A DNA stretch of 64,000 nt from Micromussa lordhowensis (lineage: Eukaryota > Cnidaria > Anthozoa > Scleractinia > Lobophylliidae): assembly GCA_964020085.1 (NCBI GenBank), contig CAXHUQ010000516.1, forward strand, positions 17,607-81,606, given 5' to 3'. The notes below the pieces were generated by a model. That model was not told where the DNA came from and searched no databases. It saw nothing but the letters and a program-made list of their open reading frames with translations. How positions within the stretch are numbered: the first letter of the stretch is position 1; each line of letters begins with the position of its first letter. Made by a program: the position numbers and the translations under genes. This document shows positions 23,527 to 36,756 of this stretch, one piece after another.

Positions 23527-26500
23527 GCCCGTTTGCTAATTAGCCGAACTTTGCGCGCGTCGCAACTTTGCAAACTAATACCACCAAAGCACTCCCGGGG
23601 TCGGTCCGGGTCCAAATGCGAAGTATCGGAGCTGCGCAAAATCTCGCACTATGCTAATCAGCCCGGCAGATCCCCAGGCGTGGCCGACTGGCTGACGAGT
23701 TAGCCGAGCTTGACGCGTGTCGCAACTGGGCAAACTAATGGCACCAAAGCACTCCTGGGGTGGGTCCGGGTCCACATGCAAAGTTTCGGAGCTGCGCGAA
23801 ATCTCGCACTATGCTAACCAGCCCGTTTGCTAATTAGCCGAACTTTGCGCGCGTCGCAACTTTGCAAACTAATACCACCAAAGCACTCCCGGGGTCGGTC
23901 CGGGTCCAAATGCAAAGTATCGGAGCTGCGCAAAATCTCGCACTATGCTAATCAGCCCGGCAGATCCCCAGGCGTGGCCAGCTGGCTGACTAGTTAGCCG
24001 AGCTTGACGCGTGTCGCAACTTGGCAAACTAATGGCACCAAAGCACTCCTCGGGTGGGTCCGGGTCCACATGCAAAGTTTCGGAGCTGCGCGAAATCTCG
24101 CACTATGCTAACCAGCCCGTTTGCTAATTAGCCGAACTTTGCGCGCGTCGCAACTTTGCAAACTAATACCACCAAAGCACTCCCGGGGTCGGTCCAGGTC
24201 CAAATGCGAAGTATCGGAGCTGCGCAAAATCTCGCACTATGCTAATCAGCCCGGCAGATCCCCAGGCGTGGCCGACTGGCTGACTAGTTAGCCGAGCTTG
24301 ACGCGTGTCGCAACTGGGCAAACTAATGGCACCAAAGCACTCCTGGGGTGGGTCTGGGTCCACATGCAAAGTTTCGGAGCTGCGCGAAATCTCGCACTAT
24401 GCTAACCAGCCCGTTTGCTAATTAGCCGAACTTTGCGCGCGTCGCAACTTTGCAAACTAATACCACCAAAGCACTCCCGGGGTCGGTCCGGGTCCAAATG
24501 CGAAGTATCGGAGCTGCGCAAAATCTCGCACTATGCTAATCAGCCCGGCAGATCCCCAGGCGTGGCCGGCTGGCTGACTAGTTAACCGAGCTTGACGCGT
24601 GTCGCAACTTGGCAAACTAATGGCACCAAAGCACTCCTGGGGTGGGTCCGGGTCCACATGCAAAGTTTCGGAGCTGCGCGAAATCTCGCACTATGCTAAC
24701 CAGCCCGTTTGCTAATTAGCCGAACTTTGCGCGCGTCGCAACTTTGCAAACTAATACCACCAAAGCACTCCCGGGGTCGGTCCGGGTCCAAATGCAAAGT
24801 ATCGGAGCTGCGCAAAATCTCGCACTATGCTAATCAGCCCGGCAGATCCCCAGGCGTGGCCGGCTGGCTGACTAGTTAGCCGAGCTTGACGCGTGTCGCA
24901 ACTTGGCAAACTAATGGCACCAAAGCACTCCTCGGGTGGGTCCGGGTCCACATGCAAAGTTTCAGAGCTGCGCGAAATCTCGCACTATGCTAACCAGCCC
25001 GTTTGCTAATTAGCCGAACTTTGCGCGCGTCGCAACTTTGCAAACTAATACCACCAAAGCACTCCCGGGGTCGGTCCGGGTCCAAATGCAAAGTATCGGA
25101 GCTGCGCAAAATCTCGCACTATGCTAATCAGCCCGGCAGATCCCCAGGCGTGGCCGGCTGGCTGACTAGTTAGCCGAGCTTGACGCGTGTCGCAACTTGG
25201 CAAACTAATGGCACCAAAGCACTCCTGGGGTGGGTCCGGGTCCACATGCAAAGTTTCGGAGCTGCGCGAAATCTCGCACTATGCTAACCAGCCCGTTTGC
25301 TAATTAGCCGAACTTTGCGCGCGTCGCAACTTTGCAAACTAATACCACCAAAGCACTCCCGGGGTCGGTCCGGGTCCAAATGCAAAGTATCGGAGCTGCG
25401 CAAAATCTCGCACTATGCTAATCAGCCCGGCAGATCCCCAGGCGTGGCCGGCTGGCTGACTAGTTAGCCGAGCTTGACGCGTGTCGCAACTTGGCAAACT
25501 AATGGCACCAAAGCACTCCTCGGGTGGGTCCGGGTCCACATGCAAAGTTTCGGAGCTGCGCGAAATCTTGCACTATGCTAACCAGCCCGTTTGCTAATTA
25601 GCCGAACTTTGCGCGCGTCGCAACTTTGCAAACTAATACCACCAAAGCACTCCCGGGGTCGGTCCGGGTCCAAATGCGAAGTATCGGAGCTGCGCAAAAT
25701 CTCGCACTATGCTAATCAGCCCGGCAGATCCCCAGGCGTGGCCGGCTGGCTGACTAGTTAACCGAGCTTGACGCGTGTCGCAACTTGGCAAACTAATGGC
25801 ACCAAAGCACTCCTGGGGTGGGTCCGGGTCCACATGCAAAGTTTCGGAGCTGCGCGAAATCTTGCACTATGCTAACCAGCCCGTTTGCTAATTAGCCGAA
25901 CTTTGCGCGCGTCGGAACTTTGCAAACTAATACCACCAAAGCACTCCCGGGGTCGGTCCGGGTCCAAATGCGAAGTATCGGAGCTGCGCAAAATCTCGCA
26001 CTATGCTAATCAGCCCGGCAGATCCCCAGGCGTGGCCGGCTGGCTGACTAGTTAGCCGAGCTTGACGCGTGTCGCAACTTGGCAAACTAATGGCACCAAA
26101 GCACTCCTGGGGTGGGTCCGGGTCCACATGCAAAGTTTCGGAGCTGCGCGAAATCTCGCACTATGCTAACCAGCCCGTTTGCTAATTAGCCGAACTTTGC
26201 GCGCGTCGCAACTTTGCAAACTAATACCACCAAAGCACTCCCGGGGTCGGTCCGGGTCCAAATGCGAAGTATCGGAGCTGCGCAAAATCTCGCACTATGC
26301 TAATCAGCCCGGCAGATCCCCAGGCGTGGCCGGCTGGCTGACTAGTTAGCCGAGCTTGACGCGTGTCGCAACTTGGCAAACTAATGGCACCAAAGCACTC
26401 CTGGGGTGGGTCCGGGTCCACATGCAAAGTTTCGGAGCTGCGCGAAATCTCGCACTATGCTAACCAGCCCGTTTGCTAATTAGCCGAACTTTGCGCGCGT

Positions 26501-29500
26501 CGCAACTTTGCAAACTAATACCACCAAAGCACTCCCGGGGTCGGTCCGGGTCCAAATGCAAAGTATCGGAGCTGCGCAAAATCTCGCACTATGCTAATCA
26601 GCCCGGCAGATCCCCAGGCGTGGCCAGCTGGCTGACTAGTTAGCCGAGCTTGACGCGTGTCGCAACTTGGCAAACTAATGGCACCAAAGCACTCCTCGGG
26701 TGGGTCCGGGTCCACATGCAAAGTTTCGGAGCTGCGCGAAATCTCGCACTATGCTAACCAGCCCGTTTGCTAATTAGCCGAACTTTGCGCGCGTCGCAAC
26801 TTTGCAAACTAATACCACCAAAGCACACCCGGGGTCGGTCCGGGTCCAAATGCGAAGTATCGGAGCTGCGCAAAATCTCGCACTATGCTAATCAGCCCGG
26901 CAGATCCCCAGGCGTGGCCGACTGGCTGACTAGTTAGCCGAGCTTGACGCGTGTCGCAACTGGGCAAACTAATGGCACCAAAGCACTCCTGGGGTGGGTC
27001 TGGGTCCACATGCAAAGTTTCGGAGCTGCGCGAAATCTCGCACTATGCTAACCAGCCCGTTTGCTAATTAGCCGAACTTTGCGCGCGTCGCAACTTTGCA
27101 AACTAATACCACCAAAGCACTCCCGGGGTCGGTCCGGGTCCAAATGCGAAGTATCGGAGCTGCGCAAAATCTCGCACTATGCTAATCAGCCCGGCAGATC
27201 CCCAGGCGTGGCCGGCTGGCTGACTAGTTAACCGAGCTTGACGCGTGTCGCAACTTGGCAAACTAATGGCACCAAAGCACTCCTGGGGTGGGTCCGGGTC
27301 CACATGCAAAGTTTCGGAGCTGCGCGAAATCTTGCACTATGCTAACCAGCCCGTTTGCTAATTAGCCGAACTTTGCGCGCGTCGGAACTTTGCAAACTAA
27401 TACCACCAAAGCACTCCCGGGGTCGGTCCGGGTCCAAATGCGAAGTATCGGAGCTGCGCAAAATCTCGCACTATGCTAATCAGCCCGGCAGATCCCCAGG
27501 CGTGGCCGGCTGGCTGACTAGTTAGCCGAGCTTGACGCGTGTCGCAACTTGGCAAACTAATGGCACCAAAGCACTCCTGGGGTGGGTCCGGGTCCACATG
27601 CAAAGTTTCGGAGCTGCGCGAAATCTCGCACTATGCTAACCAGCCCGTTTGCTAATTAGCCGAACTTTGCGCGCGTCGCAACTTTGCAAACTAATACCAC
27701 CAAAGCACTCCCGGGGTCGGTCCGGGTCCAAATGCGAAGTATCGGAGCTGCGCAAAATCTCGCACTATGCTAATCAGCCCGGCAGATCCCCAGGCGTGGC
27801 CGGCTGGCTGACTAGTTAGCCGAGCTTGACGCGTGTCGCAACTTGGCAAACTAATGGCACCAAAGCACTCCTGGGGTGGGTCCGGGTCCACATGCAAAGT
27901 TTCGGAGCTGCGCGAAATCTCGCACTATGCTAACCAGCCCGTTTGCTAATTAGCCGAACTTTGCGCGCGTCGCAACTTTGCAAACTAATACCACCAAAGC
28001 ACTCCCGGGGTCGGTCCGGGTCCAAATGCAAAGTATCGGAGCTGCGCAAAATCTCGCACTATGCTAATCAGCCCGGCAGATCCCCAGGCGTGGCCAGCTG
28101 GCTGACTAGTTAGCCGAGCTTGACGCGTGTCGCAACTTGGCAAACTAATGGCACCAAAGCACTCCTCGGGTGGGTCCGGGTCCACATGCAAAGTTTCGGA
28201 GCTGCGCGAAATCTCGCACTATGCTAACCAGCCCGTTTGCTAATTAGCCGAACTTTGCGCGCGTCGCAACTTTGCAAACTAATACCACCAAAGCACACCC
28301 GGGGTCGGTCCGGGTCCAAATGCGAAGTATCGGAGCTGCGCAAAATCTCGCACTATGCTAATCAGCCCGGCAGATCCCCAGGCGTGGCCGACTGGCTGAC
28401 TAGTTAGCCGAGCTTGACGCGTGTCGCAACTGGGCAAACTAATGGCACCAAAGCACTCCTGGGGTGGGTCTGGGTCCACATGCAAAGTTTCGGAGCTGCG
28501 CGAAATCTCGCACTATGCTAACCAGCCCGTTTGCTAATTAGCCGAACTTTGCGCGCGTCGCAACTTTGCAAACTAATACCACCAAAGCACTCCCGGGGTC
28601 GGTCCGGGTGCAAATGCGAAGTATCGGAGCTGCGCAAAATCTCGCACTATGCTAATCAGCCCGGCAGATCCCCAGGCGTGGCCGGCTGGCTCACTAGTTA
28701 GCCGAGCTTGACGCGTGTCGCAACTTGGCAAACTAATGGCACCAAAGCACTCCTGGGGTGGGTCCGGGTCCACATGCAAAGTTTCGGAGCTGCGCGAAAT
28801 CTCGCACTATGCTAACCAGCCCGTTTGCTAATTAGCCGAACTTTGCGCGCGTCGCAACTTTGCAAACTAATACCACCAAAGCACTCCCGGGGTCGGTCCG
28901 GGTCCAAATGCAAAGTATCGGAGCTGCGCAAAATCTCGCACTATGCTAATCAGCCCGGCAGATCCCCAGGCGTGGCCGGCTGGCTGACTAGTTAGCCGAG
29001 CTTGACGCGTGTCGCAACTTGGCAAACTAATGGCACCAAAGCACTCCTCGGGTGGGTCCGGGTCCACATGCAAAGTTTCGGAGCTGCGCGAAATCTCGCA
29101 CTATGCTAACCAGCCCGTTTGCTAATTAGCCGAACTTTGCGCGCGTCGCAACTTTGCAAACTAATACCACCAAAGCACTCCCGGGGTCGGTCCGGGTCCA
29201 AATGCGAAGTATCGGAGCTGCGCAAAATCTCGCACTATGCTAATCAGCCCGGCAGATCCCCAGGCGTGGCCGGCTGGCTGACTAGTTAGCCGAGCTTGAC
29301 GCGTGTCGCAACTTGGCAAACTAATGGCACCAAAGCACTCCTGGGGTGGGTCCGGGTCCACATGCAAAGTTTCGGAGCTGCGCGAAATCTCGCACTATGC
29401 TAACCAGCCCGTTTGCTAATTAGCCGAACTTTGCGCGCGTCGCAACTTTGCAAACTAATACCACCAAAGCACTCCCGGGGTCGGTCCGGGTCCAAATGCA

Positions 29501-29700
29501 AAGTATCGGAGCTGCGCAAAATCTCGCACTATGCTAATCAGCCCGGCAGATCCCCAGGCGTGGCCAGCTGGCTGACTAGTTAGCCGAGCTTGACGCGTGT
29601 CGCAACTTGGCAAACTAATGGCACCAAAGCACTCCTCGGGTGGGTCCGGGTCCACATGCAAAGTTTCGGAGCTGCGCGAAATCTCGCACTATGCTAACCA
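23527..29700. repeat. 171G-anchored higher-order block 3 (21 units, 6174 bp)
   Basis: It has the same five-unit head. The tail contains a 5-unit module (177A/279T, 37G, G-type, 160A/231C, 67A/161A) twice in tandem, at about 25.6-27.0 kb and 27.1-28.5 kb. It ends with a unit starting at 28525 that has two private changes (GGGTGCAAA and GGCTCACTAG). Confidence 0.8.
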
Positions 29701-32700
29701 GCCCGTTTGCTAATTAGCCGAACTTTGCGCGCGTCGCAACTTTGCAAACTAATACCACCAAAGCACTCCCGGGGTCGGTCCGGGTCCAAATGCGAAGTAT
29801 CGGAGCTGCGCAAAATCTCGCACTATGCTAATCAGCCCGGCAGATCCCCAGGCGTGGCCGACTGGCTGACGAGTTAGCCGAGCTTGACGCGTGTCGCAAC
29901 TGGGCAAACTAATGGCACCAAAGCACTCCTGGGGTGGGTCCGGGTCCACATGCAAAGTTTCGGAGCTGCGCGAAATCTCGCACTATGCTAACCAGCCCGT
30001 TTGCTAATTAGCCGAACTTTGCGCGCGTCGCAACTTTGCAAACTAATACCACCAAAGCACTCCCGGGGTCGGTCCGGGTCCAAATGCAAAGTATCGGAGC
30101 TGCGCAAAATCTCGCACTATGCTAATCAGCCCGGCAGATCCCCAGGCGTGGCCAGCTGGCTGACTAGTTAGCCGAGCTTGACGCGTGTCGCAACTTGGCA
30201 AACTAATGGCACCAAAGCACTCCTCGGGTGGGTCCGGGTCCACATGCAAAGTTTCGGAGCTGCGCGAAATCTCGCACTATGCTAACCAGCCCGTTTGCTA
30301 ATTAGCCGAACTTTGCGCGCGTCGCAACTTTGCAAACTAATACCACCAAAGCACTCCCGGGGTCGGTCCAGGTCCAAATGCGAAGTATCGGAGCTGCGCA
30401 AAATCTCGCACTATGCTAATCAGCCCGGCAGATCCCCAGGCGTGGCCGACTGGCTGACTAGTTAGCCGAGCTTGACGCGTGTCGCAACTGGGCAAACTAA
30501 TGGCACCAAAGCACTCCTGGGGTGGGTCTGGGTCCACATGCAAAGTTTCGGAGCTGCGCGAAATCTCGCACTATGCTAACCAGCCCGTTTGCTAATTAGC
30601 CGAACTTTGCGCGCGTCGCAACTTTGCAAACTAATACCACCAAAGCACTCCCGGGGTCGGTCCGGGTCCAAATGCGAAGTATCGGAGCTGCGCAAAATCT
30701 CGCACTATGCTAATCAGCCCGGCAGATCCCCAGGCGTGGCCGGCTGGCTGACTAGTTAACCGAGCTTGACGCGTGTCGCAACTTGGCAAACTAATGGCAC
30801 CAAAGCACTCCTGGGGTGGGTCCGGGTCCACATGCAAAGTTTCGGAGCTGCGCGAAATCTCGCACTATGCTAACCAGCCCGTTTGCTAATTAGCCGAACT
30901 TTGCGCGCGTCGCAACTTTGCAAACTAATACCACCAAAGCACTCCCGGGGTCGGTCCGGGTCCAAATGCAAAGTATCGGAGCTGCGCAAAATCTCGCACT
31001 ATGCTAATCAGCCCGGCAGATCCCCAGGCGTGGCCGGCTGGCTGACTAGTTAGCCGAGCTTGACGCGTGTCGCAACTTGGCAAACTAATGGCACCAAAGC
31101 ACTCCTCGGGTGGGTCCGGGTCCACATGCAAAGTTTCAGAGCTGCGCGAAATCTCGCACTATGCTAACCAGCCCGTTTGCTAATTAGCCGAACTTTGCGC
31201 GCGTCGCAACTTTGCAAACTAATACCACCAAAGCACTCCCGGGGTCGGTCCGGGTCCAAATGCGAAGTATCGGAGCTGCGCAAAATCTCGCACTATGCTA
31301 ATCAGCCCGGCAGATCCCCAGGCGTGGCCGGCTGGCTGACTAGTTAGCCGAGCTTGACGCGTGTCGCAACTTGGCAAACTAATGGCACCAAAGCACTCCT
31401 GGGGTGGGTCCGGGTCCACATGCAAAGTTTCGGAGCTGCGCGAAATCTCGCACTATGCTAACCAGCCCGTTTGCTAATTAGCCGAACTTTGCGCGCGTCG
31501 CAACTTTGCAAACTAATACCACCAAAGCACTCCCGGGGTCGGTCCGGGTCCAAATGCAAAGTATCGGAGCTGCGCAAAATCTCGCACTATGCTAATCAGC
31601 CCGGCAGATCCCCAGGCGTGGCCGGCTGGCTGACTAGTTAGCCGAGCTTGACGCGTGTCGCAACTTGGCAAACTAATGGCACCAAAGCACTCCTCGGGTG
31701 GGTCCGGGTCCACATGCAAAGTTTCGGAGCTGCGCGAAATCTCGCACTATGCTAACCAGCCCGTTTGCTAATTAGCCGAACTTTGCGCGCGTCGCAACTT
31801 TGCAAACTAATACCACCAAAGCACTCCCGGGGTCGGTCCGGGTCCAAATGCGAAGTATCGGAGCTGCGCAAAATCTCGCACTATGCTAATCAGCCCGGCA
31901 GATCCCCAGGCGTGGCCGGCTGGCTGACTAGTTAACCGAGCTTGACGCGTGTCGCAACTTGGCAAACTAATGGCACCAAAGCACTCCTGGGGTGGGTCCG
32001 GGTCCACATGCAAAGTTTCGGAGCTGCGCGAAATCTCGCACTATGCTAACCAGCCCGTTTGCTAATTAGCCGAACTTTGCGCGCGTCGGAACTTTGCAAA
32101 CTAATACCACCAAAGCACTCTCGGGGTCGGTCCGGGTCCAAATGCGAAGTATCGGAGCTGCGCAAAATCTCGCACTATGCTAATCAGCCCGGCAGATCCC
32201 CAGGCGTGGCCGGCTGGCTGACTAGTTAGCCGAGCTTGACGCGTGTCGCAACTTGGCAAACTAATGGCACCAAAGCACTCCTCGGGTGGGTCCGGGTCCA
32301 CATGCAAAGTTTCAGAGCTGCGCGAAATCTCGCACTATGCTAACCAGCCCGTTTGCTAATTAGCCGAACTTTGCGCGCGTCGCAACTTTGCAAACTAATA
32401 CCACCAAAGCACTCCCGGGGTCGGTCCGGGTCCAAATGCGAAGTATCGGAGCTGCGCAAAATCTCGCACTATGCTAATCAGCCCGGCAGATCCCCAGGCG
32501 TGGCCGGCTGGCTGACTAGTTAGCCGAGCTTGACGCGTGTCGCAACTTGGCAAACTAATGGCACCAAAGCACTCCTGGGGTGGGTCCGGGTCCACATGCA
32601 AAGTTTCGGAGCTGCGCGAAATCTCGCACTATGCTAACCAGCCCGTTTGCTAATTAGCCGAACTTTGCGCGCGTCGCAACTTTGCAAACTAATACCACCA

Positions 32701-35700
32701 AAGCACTCCCGGGGTCGGTCCGGGTCCAAATGCAAAGTATCGGAGCTGCGCAAAATCTCGCACTATGCTAATCAGCCCGGCAGATCCCCAGGCGTGGCCG
32801 GCTGGCTGACTAGTTAGCCGAGCTTGACGCGTGTCGCAACTTGGCAAACTAATGGCACCAAAGCACTCCTCGGGTGGGTCCGGGTCCACATGCAAAGTTT
32901 CGGAGCTGCGCGAAATCTCGCACTATGCTAACCAGCCCGTTTGCTAATTAGCCGAACTTTGCGTGCGTCGCAACTTTGCAAACTAATACCACCAAAGCAC
33001 TCCCGGGGTCGGTCCGGGTCCAAATGCAAAGTATCGGAGCTGCGCAAAATCTCGCACTATGCTAATCAGCCCGGCAGATCCCCAGGCGTGGCCGGCTGGC
33101 TGACTAGTTAGCCGAGCTTGACGCGTGTCGCAACTTGGCAAACTAATGGCACCAAAGCACTCCTCGGGTGGGTCCGGGTCCACATGCAAAGTTTCGGAGC
33201 TGCGCGAAATCTCGCACTATGCTAACCAGCCCGTTTGCTAATTAGCCGAACTTTGCGCGCGTCGCAACTTTGCAAACTAATACCACCAAAGCACTCCCGG
33301 GGTCGGTCCGGGTCCAAATGCGAAGTATCGGAGCTGCGCAAAATCTCGCACTATGCTAATCAGCCCGGCAGATCCCCAGGCGTGGCCGGCTGGCTGACTA
33401 GTTAACCGAGCTTGACGCGTGTCGCAACTTGGCAAACTAATGGCACCAAAGCACTCCTGGGGTGGGTCCGGGTCCACATGCAAAGTTTCGGAGCTGCGCG
33501 AAATCTTGCACTATGCTAACCAGCCCGTTTGCTAATTAGCCGAACTTTGCGCGCGTCGGAACTTTGCAAACTAATACCACCAAAGCACTCCCGGGGTCGG
33601 TCCGGGTCCAAATGCGAAGTATCGGAGCTGCGCAAAATCTCGCACTATGCTAATCAGCCCGGCAGATCCCCAGGCGTGGCCGGCTGGCTGACTAGTTAGC
33701 CGAGCTTGACGCGTGTCGCAACTTGGCAAACTAATGGCACCAAAGCACTCCTGGGGTGGGTCCGGGTCCACATGCAAAGTTTCGGAGCTGCGCGAAATCT
33801 CGCACTATGCTAACCAGCCCGTTTGCTAATTAGCCGAACTTTGCGCGCGTCGCAACTTTGCAAACTAATACCACCAAAGCACTCCCGGGGTCGGTCCGGG
33901 TCCAAATGCGAAGTATCGGAGCTGCGCAAAATCTCGCACTATGCTAATCAGCCCGGCAGATCCCCAGGCGTGGCCGGCTGGCTGACTAGTTAGCCGAGCT
34001 TGACGCGTGTCGCAACTTGGCAAACTAATGGCACCAAAGCACTCCTGGGGTGGGTCCGGGTCCACATGCAAAGTTTCGGAGCTGCGCGAAATCTCGCACT
34101 ATGCTAACCAGCCCGTTTGCTAATTAGCCGAACTTTGCGCGCGTCGCAACTTTGCAAACTAATACCACCAAAGCACTCCCGGGGTCGGTCCGGGTCCAAA
34201 TGCAAAGTATCGGAGCTGCGCAAAATCTCGCACTATGCTAATCAGCCCGGCAGATCCCCAGGCGTGGCCAGCTGGCTGACTAGTTAGCCGAGCTTGACGC
34301 GTGTCGCAACTTGGCAAACTAATGGCACCAAAGCACTCCTCGGGTGGGTCCGGGTCCACATGCAAAGTTTCGGAGCTGCGCGAAATCTCGCACTATGCTA
34401 ACCAGCCCGTTTGCTAATTAGCCGAACTTTGCGCGCGTCGCAACTTTGCAAACTAATACCACCAAAGCACACCCGGGGTCGGTCCGGGTCCAAATGCGAA
34501 GTATCGGAGCTGCGCAAAATCTCGCACTATGCTAATCAGCCCGGCAGATCCCCAGGCGTGGCCGACTGGCTGACTAGTTAGCCGAGCTTGACGCGTGTCG
34601 CAACTGGGCAAACTAATGGCACCAAAGCACTCCTGGGGTGGGTCTGGGTCCACATGCAAAGTTTCGGAGCTGCGCGAAATCTCGCACTATGCTAACCAGC
34701 CCGTTTGCTAATTAGCCGAACTTTGCGCGCGTCGCAACTTTGCAAACTAATACCACCAAAGCACTCCCGGGGTCGGTCCGGGTCCAAATGCGAAGTATCG
34801 GAGCTGCGCAAAATCTCGCACTATGCTAATCAGCCCGGCAGATCCCCAGGCGTGGCCGGCTGGCTGACTAGTTAGCCGAGCTTGACGCGTGTCGCAACTT
34901 GGCAAACTAATGGCACCAAAGCACTCCTGGGGTGGGTCCGGGTCCACATGCAAAGTTTCGGAGCTGCGCGAAATCTCGCACTATGCTAACCAGCCCGTTT
35001 GCTAATTAGCCGAACTTTGCGCGCGTCGCAACTTTGCAAACTAATACCACCAAAGCACTCCCGGGGTCGGTCCGGGTCCAAATGCAAAGTATCGGAGCTG
35101 CGCAAAATCTCGCACTATGCTAATCAGCCCGGCAGATCCCCAGGCGTGGCCGGCTGGCTGACTAGTTAGCCGAGCTTGACGCGTGTCGCAACTTGGCAAA
35201 CTAATGGCACCAAAGCACTCCTCGGGTGGGTCCGGGTCCACATGCAAAGTTTCGGAGCTGCGCGAAATCTCGCACTATGCTAACCAGCCCGTTTGCTAAT
35301 TAGCCGAACTTTGCGCGCGTCGCAACTTTGCAAACTAATACCACCAAAGCACTCCCGGGGTCGGTCCGGGTCCAAATGCGAAGTATCGGAGCTGCGCAAA
35401 ATCTCGCACTATGCTAATCAGCCCGGCAGATCCCCAGGCGTGGCCGGCTGGCTGACTAGTTAGCCGAGCTTGACGCGTGTCGCAACTTGGCAAACTAATG
35501 GCACCAAAGCACTCCTGGGGTGGGTCCGGGTCCACATGCAAAGTTTCGGAGCTGCGCGAAATCTCGCACTATGCTAACCAGCCCGTTTGCTAATTAGCCG
35601 AACTTTGCGCGCGTCGCAACTTTGCAAACTAATACCACCAAAGCACTCCCGGGGTCGGTCCGGGTCCAAATGCAAAGTATCGGAGCTGCGCAAAATCTCG

Positions 35701-35874
35701 CACTATGCTAATCAGCCCGGCAGATCCCCAGGCGTGGCCAGCTGGCTGACTAGTTAGCCGAGCTTGACGCGTGTCGCAACTTGGCAAACTAATGGCACCA
35801 AAGCACTCCTCGGGTGGGTCCGGGTCCACATGCAAAGTTTCGGAGCTGCGCGAAATCTCGCACTATGCTAACCA
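29701..35874. repeat. 171G-anchored higher-order block 4 (21 units, 6174 bp)
   Basis: It has the same five-unit head and the same length as block 3, but the order in the tail differs. A hybrid unit starting at 32053 joins 37G from one unit type with 231C and 262A from another, and carries a private CTCTCGG change. Two adjacent 231C units follow at 32641 and 32935; the second has CpG to TpG at GCGTGCG. Confidence 0.8.
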
Positions 35875-36756
35875 GCCCGTTTGCTAATTAGCCGAACTTT
35901 GCGCGCGTCGCAACTTTGCAAACTAATACCACCAAAGCACTCCCGGGGTCGGTCCGGGTCCAAATGCGAAGTATCGGAGCTGCGCAAAATCTCGCACTAT
36001 GCTAATCAGCCCGGCAGATCCCCAGGCGTGGCCGACTGGCTGACGAGTTAGCCGAGCTTGACGCGTGTCGCAACTGGGCAAACTAATGGCACCAAAGCAC
36101 TCCTGGGGTGGGTCCGGGTCCACATGCAAAGTTTCGGAGCTGCGCGAAATCTCGCACTATGCTAACCAGCCCGTTTGCTAATTAGCCGAACTTTGCGCGC
36201 GTCGCAACTTTGCAAACTAATACCACCAAAGCACTCCCGGGGTCGGTCCGGGTCCAAATGCAAAGTATCGGAGCTGCGCAAAATCTCGCACTATGCTAAT
36301 CAGCCCGGCAGATCCCCAGGCGTGGCCAGCTGGCTGACTAGTTAGCCGAGCTTGACGCGTGTCGCAACTTGGCAAACTAATGGCACCAAAGCACTCCTCG
36401 GGTGGGTCCGGGTCCACATGCAAAGTTTCGGAGCTGCGCGAAATCTCGCACTATGCTAACCAGCCCGTTTGCTAATTAGCCGAACTTTGCGCGCGTCGCA
36501 ACTTTGCAAACTAATACCACCAAAGCACTCCCGGGGTCGGTCCAGGTCCAAATGCGAAGTATCGGAGCTGCGCAAAATCTCGCACTATGCTAATCAGCCC
36601 GGCAGATCCCCAGGCGTGGCCGACTGGCTGACTAGTTAGCCGAGCTTGACGCGTGTCACAACTGGGCAAACTAATGGCACCAAAGCACTCCTGGGGTGGG
36701 TCTGGGTCCACATGCAAAGTTTCGGAGCTGCGCGAAATCTCGCACTATGCTAACCA
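35875..36756. repeat. Truncated 171G-anchored block 5 (3 units)
   Basis: Only the first three units of the usual head are present: 171G/161A, then 160A/231C, then 161A with 82A, 202G and 241T. The expected 177A and 262A units do not follow. The break at about 36757 is therefore a rearrangement junction between units in perfect register. Confidence 0.7.
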
